Assembly (NCBI RefSeq): GCF_000429625.1
Contig: NZ_AUCF01000001.1
Span: forward strand, 124,001 to 188,000
Source: Azospirillum halopraeferens DSM 3675
Lineage (GTDB): Bacteria > Pseudomonadota > Alphaproteobacteria > Azospirillales > Azospirillaceae
Length of the DNA stretch: 64,000 nucleotides
Direction: 5' to 3'
Position numbers and translations under genes: made by a program. Shown piece by piece: positions 28,433 to 37,394 of the stretch. Every line of letters begins with the position of its first letter. Within the stretch, counting starts at the first letter, position 1. The notes under the pieces were generated by a model that had not been told where the DNA came from, did not search any database, and saw only the letters and a program-made list of their open reading frames with translations.

Positions 28433-30421
28433 TCAGAGACCGATGACGCCGCCGTCCTTCTTGGTGATGGCCACGACCGACGGGCGCGGCGGCATGCCGT
28501 CCTTGAAGTCGGGCCAGCGGGTGGCCGGATCCTCGAACGAGGACTTCTTGCCCGCGAACTTCTCCCACTGGTCGACGCCGTCGGTGGCCGGATGCTGCAC
28601 TGCGACGAACAGGGTGGTGTCGTCCGTGGTGAAGCAGGGGCCGCACATCTCGGCACCGACGGGCACGCGGAAGAACATCTTCGACGTGCCGCGCAGGTCG
28701 CCGTCGGTCTCGACCGCCCACACACCGTCAGCGGTGCCCGACGCCTTCTTCCAGTTCTCGCCCTGGTCGGTGGTGACCCACAGGCGGCCATGGCTGTCGA
28801 TGGCGCAGTTGTCGGGGCAGGCGAACACGCCGTTCGCCGTGGTCGCGGCGTTGAACTGGCCGCCCACCTCGGCCGTACCGCCCTGGATCAGCATCTGCCA
28901 GGTCGCCTTGTCCGCCATGTGGTCGCCGTTCGCCGGGATGATCTCGACGATGTGGCCCCAGTTGTTGGCGGCGCGCGGGTTGGTGGCGTCGACCTGCTCC
29001 GGCTTGCGGCGGGAGTTGTTGGTCAGCATCACGTAGATGCGGCCGGTCTTCGGGTTGACGTCGATGTCCTCGGGGCGGTCCATCTTGGTGGCGCCCAGGG
29101 CATCGGCTGCCAGGCGGGCGTGGATCAGAACGTGGGCCTGGTCCTTCCAGCCCTTGTCGGCGGTCAGCGGACCCTGGCCGAACACCAGCGGCATCCAGGT
29201 CACCGACCCGTCCGTGTCGAACTTCGCCACGTACAGCGTGCCCTCTTCGAGCAGCGTCATGTTGTGGGCGCGGTCCCCGTCCTTGTGGGTGTTCTTCGAC
29301 ACGAACTTGTAGACGTAGTCGAAGCGCTCATCGTCGCCCATGTACGCAACGGCGTGGCCGCTCTTGTCGATGACGACCGAGCAGGCCTCATGCTTGAAGC
29401 GGCCCAGCGCCGTCAGCTTGCGCGGCGTCGAGGTGGGGTCGTAGGGGTCGATCTCGACGATCCAGCCGAAGCGGTTGGACTCGTTCGGCTCCTTGGTGAC
29501 GTCGAAGCGGTCGTGGTATTCGCCCCAGTTGTACCAGCCGCCGGGCACGCCGTAGCGCTTCAGCGCGGCGTCGTCGCTCTTGCCCCAGAAGTAGCCGTTG
29601 AAGTTCTCTTCGGCCGACAGCCAGGTGCCCCAGGGCGTCATGCCGCCGGCGCAGTTGTTCAGCATGCCGCGGACCTTGGTGCCCGACGGGTCAGCGGACG
29701 TCTGCATCATCGCGTGGCCGGCCGCCGGGCCGACCATGACGCATTCGGTCTCGCCGGTGATGCGGCGGTTGTAGGTGGACTTCGGATCGTAGGTCCACTT
29801 GCCGTTGACCTTGCGGATCTCGATCACCGAACCGCCGTGGGCGGCGATCTCGATGTCCGCCAGTTCGCGGGTCATCTTGTCGAACTTGGCTTCCTGCTGC
29901 TCACGGCCGACGCCGGGGAACATCACCTCCTCGTCGGTGTACTCGTGGTTGATGCAGAGCAGGCCGTGGTCGGGCGTGTTGGAGCCCAGCGGCAGCGGCG
30001 CGTAGCCGACGTAGTCGTTGTTGTAGCCGAACTGCTTGGCCTGGGCCTCGGCGCTCTGCTTCATCGGATCGAAGGCCGGCGCGTCGGCCAGCACCGGGTC
30101 GCCCCAGCGAATCAGAATGTCGGCATCGTAGCCGGGGGCAACGTGGTGGGTTTCGTCCACCCCGTGCTGGATCTCGGTGAAGGAAAAGGTCGGCTTGCCG
30201 GCGGCCGCGGCGGCCTCGCGGCTCACCGCCATCAGCGACGGACCCAGCAGGGCGCCGGCGGCGGCGGTGGCCAGCATGCCGCGCATCAGGTCGCGGCGGC
30301 CGAAGCGCGCGTTGATGACATCGCCCAGCGTCGGGTTGGTGGTCGGGTTGCTGCCGATGTCCTCACCGGCTTCGAAGGTCAGGTACTTCGTGCCCTTGGG
30401 GGCAGTGTCCCGGGTGTCCAT
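28433..30421 (-). CDS. PhoX family alkaline phosphatase (Tat-exported)
   Basis: A 662-residue protein of the DUF839/PhoX family of calcium- and iron-dependent phosphatases, which release phosphate from organic esters in the periplasm. A twin-arginine signal sits inside a long N-terminus: FGRRDLMRGMLATAAAGALL at about residues 40-60, the usual arrangement for PhoX, which is Tat-exported after cofactor insertion. Conserved elements include LLCINHEYTDEE, CAGGMTPWGTWLSAEEN, FKHEACSVVIDKSG, DRPEDIDVNPKTGRIYVMLTNN, and CPDNCAIDSHGRLW. The ATG at 30421 has a GAGGCGAG ribosome-binding site; a start 15 codons earlier is open but weaker. I saw no convincing Pho box upstream. Confidence 0.92.
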   Translation of the reverse strand: MDTRDTAPKGTKYLTFEAGEDIGSNPTTNPTLGDVINARFGRRDLMRGMLATAAAGALLGPSLMAVSREAAAAAGKPTFSFTEIQHGVDETHHVAPGYDADILIRWGDPVLADAPAFDPMKQSAEAQAKQFGYNNDYVGYAPLPLGSNTPDHGLLCINHEYTDEEVMFPGVGREQQEAKFDKMTRELADIEIAAHGGSVIEIRKVNGKWTYDPKSTYNRRITGETECVMVGPAAGHAMMQTSADPSGTKVRGMLNNCAGGMTPWGTWLSAEENFNGYFWGKSDDAALKRYGVPGGWYNWGEYHDRFDVTKEPNESNRFGWIVEIDPYDPTSTPRKLTALGRFKHEACSVVIDKSGHAVAYMGDDERFDYVYKFVSKNTHKDGDRAHNMTLLEEGTLYVAKFDTDGSVTWMPLVFGQGPLTADKGWKDQAHVLIHARLAADALGATKMDRPEDIDVNPKTGRIYVMLTNNSRRKPEQVDATNPRAANNWGHIVEIIPANGDHMADKATWQMLIQGGTAEVGGQFNAATTANGVFACPDNCAIDSHGRLWVTTDQGENWKKASGTADGVWAVETDGDLRGTSKMFFRVPVGAEMCGPCFTTDDTTLFVAVQHPATDGVDQWEKFAGKKSSFEDPATRWPDFKDGMPPRPSVVAITKKDGGVIGL

Positions 30422-30580
30422 GTTCTCGCCTCGCCGTGCTTTCGCCAATGATGGTTGGCGGGCCACCCCTGTCCGGGGGTCCGCGCGGCGCGAACATTAG
30501 CGGTCGCACATGACGCTTTCTTTGCGGGCCGGTGACGGAGGGGTTAAATCGATCGGTGTGCCTACGATGATGGATCGGCG

Positions 30581-30608
30581 TTGAAAACCTTGCCGACCGC
30601 GGTCTAAA
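30581..30608 (+). promoter_or_regulatory. Candidate promoter for the YitT-family gene
   Basis: TTGAAA (30581-30586) and TCTAAA (30603-30608) are separated by 16 bases, about 45 bp before the start codon at 30653. The gene itself has an AGGGAAAGG ribosome-binding region. Confidence 0.35.
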
Positions 30609-30652
30609 AGCCTGTCGATGCCGGTTGGCGGCCGATCAGGGAAAGGTGACGG

Positions 30653-31267
30653 ATGACGGACCCCAATACGGTTTCAAAACACCGGCTGTATGAGGACGCC
30701 GCGGCACTCGTCACCGGGACGTTGGTTGTATCGCTTGGTCTGGCTTTCTACACGAAGGCCGTCCTGATTACGAACGGGATGGCCGGGCTTTCCCTTCTTC
30801 TCCAATATGCCTCCGGCGTCGGCTTTCCGATAATTTTCTTTCTGATCAACCTTCCGTTCTATTGGCTGGCCGTGCGGCGGATGGGGTGGAGCATGGCGGT
30901 GCGCACCTTCATCGCCATCGCGCTGGTGTCGGTGTTTGCGCGGCTGACGCCGGAATGGATCGGCATTGCCAACGTCGATCCCGTGTATGCGGCGGTCGTT
31001 GGCGGTGCCCTCATGGGACTGGGGCTGCTCATCCTGTTCCGCCACCGGACCGGGCTGGGCGGCACCAATATCCTGGCCCTGTACCTTCAGGATCGCTACG
31101 GCATCCGTGCGGGCTGGTTCCAGCTCGGCGTCGATTCCGTGATCGTGTCGGCGGCCTTCTTCGTCGTGGAACCGGAGAAGGTGGCATTGTCGCTGCTGGG
31201 CGCCACCGTGCTGAACCTGATCATCGCCATCAACCACCGGCCGGGGCGCTACACCGCGGTGAGCTGA
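30653..31267 (+). CDS. YitT family membrane protein
   Basis: A 204-residue integral membrane protein of the YitT/UPF0750 family with about five transmembrane helices (around 17-38, 48-72, 80-100, 108-128, 145-190). It lacks the C-terminal cytosolic DUF2179 domain present in many Firmicute relatives. The GLGGTNILALYLQDRYGIRAGWFQL loop is the recognisable family block. The function of the family is not established. It is monocistronic and convergent with gmk, only seven bases apart. Confidence 0.82.
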   Translation: MTDPNTVSKHRLYEDAAALVTGTLVVSLGLAFYTKAVLITNGMAGLSLLLQYASGVGFPIIFFLINLPFYWLAVRRMGWSMAVRTFIAIALVSVFARLTPEWIGIANVDPVYAAVVGGALMGLGLLILFRHRTGLGGTNILALYLQDRYGIRAGWFQLGVDSVIVSAAFFVVEPEKVALSLLGATVLNLIIAINHRPGRYTAVS

Positions 31268-31274
31268 GGACCGC

Positions 31275-31955
31275 TCAGAGCGCAGCCTGGAGTCCCTTGA
31301 CGAAGGGGGACAGCCCCACCTGGCGGCGGCGCTTCAGGCGCTCGGCCCGAAGGATCGCCTGGACCGACGCGACGCTTTCCGTCACGTCCGTGTTGACGAT
31401 GACGTAATCGTACTCGGCCCAGTGGCTCATCTCGTCCGATGCCTTGGCCATGCGCCGGGCGATCACCTCGGCGGAGTCCTGGGCGCGGCTGTGCAGGCGC
31501 CGCTCCAGTTCCGCCGCCGACGGTGGCAGGACGAAGACGCTGACCAGATCCTCCCGGGCGTTCTCGGCAAGCTGCTGGGTGCCCTGCCAGTCGATGTCGA
31601 ACAGCACGTCGCGGCCGGCGCGCAGCGCCGTCTCCACCGCACCGCGCGGGGTGCCGTAGCAGTTGTCGAAGACGCGGGCGTGTTCCAGCAGGTCGCCGGC
31701 CGCGGCCATGCGCTCGAACTCCGGCAGGTCCACGAAGTAGTAGTCGATGCCCGGCTTCTCCCCCGGGCGCATCGGCCGCGTCGTCACCGACACGGACATG
31801 GTGATGCCGGGATCCAGGTCGAGCAGACGGCGGGAGATGGTGGTCTTTCCGGCGCCGGAGGGGGAGGAGAGCACCAGCATCAGGCCGCGGCGGTGGATGT
31901 CCCCCGGCTTCGGGGCAGGGGCGGTGCTCTGGGCGTCGGTGGCGTTGGCAGACAT
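31275..31955 (-). CDS. gmk: Guanylate kinase
   Basis: A 226-residue enzyme phosphorylating GMP to GDP. The P-loop SSPSGAGKTTISRRLL (around 30-45), SVSVTTRPMRPGEKPGIDYYFV and DIDWQGTQQL are diagnostic. The ATG at 31955 is chosen over an open upstream extension because the 25-residue N-terminus already exceeds the family norm and yicC ends 17 bases upstream on the same strand. yicC-gmk is a conserved alphaproteobacterial pair. Confidence 0.97.
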   Translation of the reverse strand: MSANATDAQSTAPAPKPGDIHRRGLMLVLSSPSGAGKTTISRRLLDLDPGITMSVSVTTRPMRPGEKPGIDYYFVDLPEFERMAAAGDLLEHARVFDNCYGTPRGAVETALRAGRDVLFDIDWQGTQQLAENAREDLVSVFVLPPSAAELERRLHSRAQDSAEVIARRMAKASDEMSHWAEYDYVIVNTDVTESVASVQAILRAERLKRRRQVGLSPFVKGLQAAL

Positions 31956-31972
31956 GGGCGGTGCGTTCCCGG

Positions 31973-32869
31973 TTACTCGACGTTCTGGACCTGCTCGCGC
32001 AACTGCTCGATGGAGGCTTTGAGCGAGAGACCGATGCGGGTCAGTTCCACATCGGCCGACTTGGAGCACAGCGTGTTGGCCTCCCGGTTGAACTCCTGGC
32101 ACAGGAAATCGAACCGGCGGCCGATGGCGCCGCCCTCGGCCAGCAGGTCGCGGGCCGCCTGGATGTGGGCGCGCAGGCGGTCCATCTCCTCCCGCACGTC
32201 GGCCTTGGCGATCAGCAGCGCCGCCTCCTGGGCCAGCCGCTCCTCCGGCAGGGCGGGGACGGCGTCCAGCAGGGCGTTCACCTGGGCCTTCAGCTTGTCC
32301 CGCAGCGCCTGGGGCTGCAGCGAGGCGCAGCCCGCTGCCGCCTCCACCAGCCGGCCGATCTCGTCCAGGTGGCCGGAGAGGATGGTGGTGAGGCGCGCCC
32401 CCTCGGCGGCGCGGGCCGCGGCGAGGCGGTCGATCAGCACGCCGAGGTCGGCCTTCAACGCCGCCTCCAAACGCTCCCGGGATTCGGCTTCGTCCTCCTC
32501 CACCGGCTCGATGATGCCGCGCACCGACAGCAGGGCGTCCAGCCGGGGCGGGGCGGCGCCGGCGCCTTCGATTTCGCGGGCCAGTTCCAGCACCCGGGCC
32601 AGCAACTCACGATTGATGCGGAGCTGCGACACCGTGGCGGTGCGCGTCAGCGCCAGGGTGAGGTTGACGGAGCCCCGCGCCAGCCGCCGGGGCACCTCGG
32701 CGCGCGCCGCCGCCTCGATCCCGTCGAAGCCGTTGGGAAGGCGGCAGCGGATGTCGAGGGTGCGGCCGTTGACGCTCTTGGCCTCGAAGGTCCAGGTGAA
32801 GCCGTCGGCATGGCCGTCGACGCGGGCGAATCCGGTCATGCTGGCGACGACGGGACGTTGGGCGGTCAA
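31973..32869 (-). CDS. YicC/YloC family endoribonuclease
   Basis: A 298-residue protein of the YicC/YloC family. The N-terminal SMTGFARVDG and EAKSVNGRTLDIRCRLP motifs and the C-terminal RRFDFLCQEFNREANTLCSKSAD motif are the conserved blocks; E. coli YicC and related proteins have been shown to act as endoribonucleases. It precedes gmk by 17 bp and is probably co-transcribed. The 88-bp gap upstream is shared with a divergent dehydrogenase gene. Confidence 0.95.
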   Translation of the reverse strand: MTAQRPVVASMTGFARVDGHADGFTWTFEAKSVNGRTLDIRCRLPNGFDGIEAAARAEVPRRLARGSVNLTLALTRTATVSQLRINRELLARVLELAREIEGAGAAPPRLDALLSVRGIIEPVEEDEAESRERLEAALKADLGVLIDRLAAARAAEGARLTTILSGHLDEIGRLVEAAAGCASLQPQALRDKLKAQVNALLDAVPALPEERLAQEAALLIAKADVREEMDRLRAHIQAARDLLAEGGAIGRRFDFLCQEFNREANTLCSKSADVELTRIGLSLKASIEQLREQVQNVE

Positions 32870-32957
32870 GGGCGGCCTCGGCTACAATCGGAGGGACAGG
32901 GCGGGGCGAGTTATATCCCGCCCCCGACACACCAACAAGCGGTGAAGGCAAACCGAC

Positions 32958-33719
32958 ATGCGGCATCCGCGCACGATCGTGATCACCGGGGCGTCCAGCG
33001 GCATCGGCGAGGCCCTGGCGCTGGCCTACGCCGGGCCGGGGACGACGCTGGGGCTCAGCGGGCGCGACCCGGGACGCCTTGCGGCGGTGGCGGGGCGCTG
33101 CCGCGACCGCGGCGCCGCGGTGGAGGAGGGGGTGGTGGACGCCGCCGACCGGGATGCCATGGCGGCCTGGCTGACGGGCATTGACGCCCGCACGCCCGTC
33201 GACCTGGTGATCGCCAACGCGGGCGTGTCGGCCGGCACCGGCTTGGATGGCGAGACGGAGGACCAGGCGCGGCGCATCTTCGCCATCAACCTGGACGGGG
33301 TGATGAACAGCGTCTTCCCGCTGCTGTCGGCCATGCGCGCGCGCCGCCGCGGTCAGGTGGCGCTGATGGCCTCACTGGCCGGATTCCGCGGCTTTCCCGG
33401 GGCCCCGGCCTATTGCGCCAGCAAGGCGGCGGTGCGGGTGTGGGGGGAGGCGCTGCGCGGCGACCTGGCCCGTGACGGGATCGGTGTGTCGGTGATCTGC
33501 CCCGGCTTCGTGCGCAGCCGGATGACCGACCGCAACCCTTTTCCCATGCCCTTCCTGATGGACGCTGACCGTGCCGCCGCGGTCATCCGCCGCGGGCTGG
33601 AGCGCAACCGCGGCCGCATCGGCTTTCCCTGGCCGATGGTCGCCGCAGTGTGGCTGCTGGCCGCCCTGCCGCCGGGATGGACCGACCCGCTGCTGCGGAT
33701 GGCGCCGAAGAAGCCATGA
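32958..33719 (+). CDS. Short-chain dehydrogenase/reductase family protein
   Basis: A 253-residue classical SDR. The cofactor motif ITGASSGIGEALALAYAGPG (about 7-26), the NAG motif IANAGVS and the catalytic YCASKAAV (Tyr and Lys, with Ser upstream in LMASLAG) are all present. The C-terminal segment FPWPMVAAVWLLAALPPGWTD is hydrophobic and may attach the protein to a membrane, as in DltE/YqjQ-type SDRs. The substrate is not known. Its stop lies six bases from that of the convergent ChaN gene. Confidence 0.9.
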   Translation: MRHPRTIVITGASSGIGEALALAYAGPGTTLGLSGRDPGRLAAVAGRCRDRGAAVEEGVVDAADRDAMAAWLTGIDARTPVDLVIANAGVSAGTGLDGETEDQARRIFAINLDGVMNSVFPLLSAMRARRRGQVALMASLAGFRGFPGAPAYCASKAAVRVWGEALRGDLARDGIGVSVICPGFVRSRMTDRNPFPMPFLMDADRAAAVIRRGLERNRGRIGFPWPMVAAVWLLAALPPGWTDPLLRMAPKKP

Positions 33720-33725
33720 ATCGTG

Positions 33726-34901
33726 TCACTCCGCCGGGAACTTGGCGACCAGTTCCGTCGACGTGCGGTCGCGCCGCACGGTGATGGGCAGCCAGGTGCC
33801 GGGCGCCTGGCGCCGGACGATGGCCACGAGATCGGCCGGGGCGCGGACGGGCGTTCCCGCCGCGGTCACCACCAGATCGCCGGTGGCCAGACCGGCGGCG
33901 GCGGCGACGCTGTCGCCCTGCACGGTGCCGATGCGCACGCCGCCCTCGGCGGGTTCCAGCACCACGCCCAGCCGCGGCCGCGGCGGCTCGGCCGCCGTCT
34001 GTTCGGGCGGCGCCACGCCGAACACCGCGTCGGCCACCCGGCCGTCCAGGCCGACGCAACCCCGCGTCGCATCCCAGGGCAGCAGCACCAGCGATCCGGT
34101 GATTCCCAGGTCGTCGAGCTGGTGGGGAACGCCGTGGCGGTTCTCGATGTGGCCCGACCCCATCAGGGCGACGACGGTGCGGCCGGTGGCGCGGCGGGTC
34201 TCGGCGATCCGCTCGGCCATGGCACGGTCCCACACGGACTGCGCCTCGACGAAGCGGGCGAAGGCCGGCGAATCGCGGTCGCCCGCCCGGTCACCGTGCT
34301 GCGCCATCACCTCCGCCAGACGGTCCAGGTAGGCGGCGGGCGGGGCCGCGGGGTTGCCCACGCCTTCGCGCTCGGATTCGGGGATGGCGGCCCAGCCCTC
34401 GCGGCCGGTGCGCGACACCAGCGCGCGGTCCACGTTCAGCGCCACCAGGGGCAGGCGGTGCATGCGGGCGAAATGGAAGATGGGCAGGTACATGTCCGCC
34501 CCGAAGCCCCACACCTCGGCCCAGCGGCTGTCGCGCAGGAACTCCTCCTCGGTGGAGAGGCCGGCGGTCCAACGGTCCAGCGCCGCCTGGCTGGAGCGCG
34601 GGAACATCTCCAGCCCCACGGCGATGCCGGGATTGATCGCGTGGATGCCGGCCAGGGTGTGGAGTTGCCAGCGGTGGTGTTCCGGGTTGTCGTGGGTCTC
34701 GCCCAGCAGCACCACCGGTGCCGCGGCGGCCCGCCGCAGCAGAGCATCGGCGGCCGCCGGCTGCCCGGTCCCGTCCGACCAGGCACCCGCGGCGACGCAG
34801 ACGCCGGGCGGCGGGGGCGGTGTGGCGGCGGCGGAGCGGGCATCGGCGGCCGGCAGGGCGCACCCGGCCAGAAACAGCAGCAGCATCAGGCGGCGCGGCA
34901 C
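33726..34901 (-). CDS. ChaN family lipoprotein with C-terminal PDZ domain
   Basis: A 391-residue lipoprotein starting at GTG 34901, which follows GAGGAG with a seven-base spacer. The signal peptide ends in the lipobox LAGC. The ChaN/DUF399 domain (about residues 35-270) shows VVLLGETHDNPEHHRWQL, GLEMFPRSSQAALDRW and ALMGSGHIENRHGVPHQL; related proteins bind haem or iron at the outer membrane in other species. A PDZ domain follows (about 300-390; RLGVVLEPAEGGVRIGTVQGDSVAAAAGLATGD in pieces), linking it to protease- or scaffold-like contacts. No haem receptor gene is nearby. Confidence 0.88.
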   Translation of the reverse strand: MPRRLMLLLFLAGCALPAADARSAAATPPPPPGVCVAAGAWSDGTGQPAAADALLRRAAAAPVVLLGETHDNPEHHRWQLHTLAGIHAINPGIAVGLEMFPRSSQAALDRWTAGLSTEEEFLRDSRWAEVWGFGADMYLPIFHFARMHRLPLVALNVDRALVSRTGREGWAAIPESEREGVGNPAAPPAAYLDRLAEVMAQHGDRAGDRDSPAFARFVEAQSVWDRAMAERIAETRRATGRTVVALMGSGHIENRHGVPHQLDDLGITGSLVLLPWDATRGCVGLDGRVADAVFGVAPPEQTAAEPPRPRLGVVLEPAEGGVRIGTVQGDSVAAAAGLATGDLVVTAAGTPVRAPADLVAIVRRQAPGTWLPITVRRDRTSTELVAKFPAE

Positions 34902-35034
34902 CGGGCAACTCCTCGTGGTGGGCGGCGGGTACGCTCCACAAGGTTGGTCATCCCGGGCCAACCTTCAACGGCGCCGCATCGGTGGCGCGCGTGATGAGCG
35001 ACGGATTAGATCGGCCGGCAACGGAGGCGCGACG

Positions 35035-35622
35035 ATGGCACATCCCGGGGCCGGGCCCTGCACGCGAGATGATTTCCTGGCGTGGGAAGCCACCCGGTCC
35101 GATCGTTGGGAATTCGTGTTCGGCCGCGTCAAGATGATGGCGGGCGGCTCGGTGGCGCACAACCTGATCGCAGGCAACGTCTTTGCCGCGCTCGACGCGG
35201 CATTGGGGGAGGGACCGTGCGTGCCGTTCCGGCAGAACCAGCGGTTGGCGCCGGCTGAAAACGACGACCTGATCTACCCCGACGTGCTGGTCACCTGCCG
35301 GCCGCTCGACGACCGGGCGCAGACCGTCGCGAGCGCCACGCTGATCGTCGAGGTGCTGTCGCCGAGCACCCGCGCCGACGACCTCGACGCCAAATGGTCG
35401 GGCTATCAGCGGATCGATGACCTGCGCCACTATCTGGTGCCGGAGACCGACAGTATGACCGCGATTCTCTACAGCCGCGCTGATGCCACCGCGTCGTGGA
35501 GCTATCGGCGCCTCACCGGCCCGGAGGCCGTGATCGACCTGACGGCGCTGACCGTGACACTGCCCCTCAAAGCCCTCTATCGGCGCACCGCCCTTGCCCG
35601 CGGTGCAACGGACGAAGAATGA
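35035..35622 (+). CDS. Uma2 family (DUF820) putative restriction-like endonuclease
   Basis: A 195-residue protein with the PD-(D/E)XK-like pattern of the Uma2 family: WEFVFGRVKMM with Glu26, YPDVLV with Asp83, LIVEVLSPST with Glu106, and Lys120 in DAKWSGYQ. These proteins are numerous in cyanobacteria and scattered in proteobacteria, often linked to mobile DNA, but their biological role is unclear. The ATG at 35035 has a GGAGG site upstream. It stands alone, divergent from the ChaN gene and followed by an SDR gene. Confidence 0.88.
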   Translation: MAHPGAGPCTRDDFLAWEATRSDRWEFVFGRVKMMAGGSVAHNLIAGNVFAALDAALGEGPCVPFRQNQRLAPAENDDLIYPDVLVTCRPLDDRAQTVASATLIVEVLSPSTRADDLDAKWSGYQRIDDLRHYLVPETDSMTAILYSRADATASWSYRRLTGPEAVIDLTALTVTLPLKALYRRTALARGATDEE

Positions 35623-35705
35623 GGTCGGCCGCGCCACGGCTCTCACCCGTTTTGCCCGCCGCGTTCCCCATGGCGACCGGGCGCGATCCGCGCTAGCATG
35701 GGGTC

Positions 35706-36443
35706 ATGCCGCACCGCAAGACCGTCATCCTCACCGGCGCCAGCCGGGGCATCGGCCACGCCACCGTCGCGCGCTTCAGCGCCGAGGGCTGGCGCGTCAT
35801 CTCCTGCTCGCGCGAGGACGTGCCGGAGCATTGCCGGCGCGATCCCAACTGGACGCACCACATCCCCGCAGACCTGTCGGACCCCGCCAGCCGGCAGGCG
35901 TTCGTCACCGAGGCGAACAAGGCGCTGGACGGTGCGCCCCTGCACGCCCTGATCAACAACGCCGGCGTCTCTCCCAAGACGCCGATCAAGGAGCGGCTGG
36001 GCTGCCTGAACGGCGACATCGCCGGATGGTACCGGGTGTTCGAGCTGAACTTCTTCGCGCCGCTGGTGCTGGCGCGCGGGTTCGCCGCGGCGCTGGCCCG
36101 CGGCAAGGGGGCGGTGGTCAACGTCACCTCGATCGCCGGCCACTCCGTCCACGCCTTCGCCGGGTCCGCCTATTCCACCTCCAAGGCCGCCCTGTCCGGG
36201 CTGACCCGCGAGATGGCGGTGGAGTTCGCGGAACTGGGGGTGCGGGTCAACGCCATTGCCCCCGGCGAGATCGAGACGGCGATGACCGGCCCGGAATACG
36301 ATGTCCTGATCCCGCGCATCCCGCTGCACCGCATGGGGACGCCGGAAGAGGTGGCGGCGGTGATCTTCCAGCTCTGCGGTCCAGACATGGCGTACGTCAC
36401 CGGGACCGAGATCTTCATCACCGGCGGCCAGCACCTCTATTGA
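35706..36443 (+). CDS. Short-chain dehydrogenase/reductase family protein (FabG-like)
   Basis: A 245-residue classical SDR. The cofactor loop LTGASRGIGHATVARF (about 9-24), INNAGVS, and the catalytic set Ser in VTSIAGHS, Tyr and Lys in AYSTSKAALSGL are complete. The C-terminus VTGTEIFITGGQHLY follows the usual FITGGQ pattern of FabG-like enzymes. The substrate is not identified. It is 83 bp after the Uma2 gene and convergent with the HPt protein gene. Confidence 0.9.
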   Translation: MPHRKTVILTGASRGIGHATVARFSAEGWRVISCSREDVPEHCRRDPNWTHHIPADLSDPASRQAFVTEANKALDGAPLHALINNAGVSPKTPIKERLGCLNGDIAGWYRVFELNFFAPLVLARGFAAALARGKGAVVNVTSIAGHSVHAFAGSAYSTSKAALSGLTREMAVEFAELGVRVNAIAPGEIETAMTGPEYDVLIPRIPLHRMGTPEEVAAVIFQLCGPDMAYVTGTEIFITGGQHLY

Positions 36444-36471
36444 GCCGGCCGCCGGCGACGGCGCGCAACCC

Positions 36472-37248
36472 TCAGCCCAGATTGTGCTTTGCCACCACGG
36501 CGGCGAAATCGTCGCCGAAATGGGAGCCGACCCGGATAACCGACACGCCGTGCGGGATTTCCTTCAGGGCCGGGTTGTCCAGGTCCATGGAGGTCAGCAG
36601 GGCCATCGGCACGTGGCGCGTCACGCTCATGGCGCGCAGGCCGCGGATCAGGTCCAGGCCGGAAAGGCCGTCCATGACCAGGGAGGCGATCAGCATGTCC
36701 GGCGGCACGCGCACCGCCAGACTGATGGATTCGATGGGATCGTTGACGGTGATGGTGCGGAAGCCGCACGCCGCCAGCTCCTTGCCCACCTTCTTGGCGG
36801 CGACCTTCGACGGCGTGACCAGCATGATCTCGATGTTGCGGATCTCCACATCCGTCACATCGAACTTGTAGCGCACCGGCAGGGCGCGGATGATGCGGTT
36901 GGTTTCCGCCAGGGCCGGCTGTTCGGCGCGGTCCACCAGTTCCGCGATGCGGTCGAGGAAGACCTGGATGTTGGGCACCTCCCGCTCGTCGAGGCGGGTG
37001 AGATCGCTCAGGTAATCCTCCAGGCGGTGGGCCACCAGGCTGACGGTGGGAAACCCGAACGACGTTCCCGTGCCCTTCAGGTTGTGCGCCTCCAGCCGGA
37101 CCAGACCGATCACCTCGGCATCCTTGCGCGTACCCTTGGCGTACCCGTCGAGGGTTTCGTACATCACCTGCAGACGGTCGCGGGAATCGTCGACGAACTC
37201 GATGCGCAGCCGGTCTTCGAGATCATCGGTGGTGAGGGCAGTGGCCAT
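36472..37248 (-). CDS. HPt domain protein with C-terminal pseudo-receiver
   Basis: A 258-residue cytosolic signalling protein. The N-terminal helical domain contains the HPt motif RLEAHNLKGTGTSFGF with the phosphorylatable His in EAHNLKG at about residue 54. The C-terminal domain (about 135-258) has the receiver fold pattern, beginning EIMLVTPSKVAAKKVGKEL, but the phospho-acceptor Asp is replaced: PPDMLIASLVMDGLSGLDLI aligns Ser with it, and the N-terminal acidic pair is missing too. This suggests a phosphotransfer or binding protein where the receiver works as a docking module. No kinase gene is adjacent, though two kinases lie about 30 kb away in this window. The start at 37248 gives the conserved beginning of the helical domain. 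Confidence 0.82.
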   Translation of the reverse strand: MATALTTDDLEDRLRIEFVDDSRDRLQVMYETLDGYAKGTRKDAEVIGLVRLEAHNLKGTGTSFGFPTVSLVAHRLEDYLSDLTRLDEREVPNIQVFLDRIAELVDRAEQPALAETNRIIRALPVRYKFDVTDVEIRNIEIMLVTPSKVAAKKVGKELAACGFRTITVNDPIESISLAVRVPPDMLIASLVMDGLSGLDLIRGLRAMSVTRHVPMALLTSMDLDNPALKEIPHGVSVIRVGSHFGDDFAAVVAKHNLG

Positions 37249-37394
37249 AGGGGCGCTTCCGCGGCGGTTGACGGAGGTCGTTGGAGACGCAAAGGTACAC
37301 GAGAAACCACGGCCCCGAAACGATCGGTCCGCAAACGGGTACGGTAAATTGTCGCGTCGCCCCGGGCGGGCGGCACGCCGTCGCCGGGATGGGA

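Noticed and set aside
28354..30650. A Pho box for the phoX-like gene
   Set aside because: CGTCAT/CGTCAC-like pieces occur near 30508-30535 but not in the tandem 7+4 arrangement, so no Pho box is claimed.
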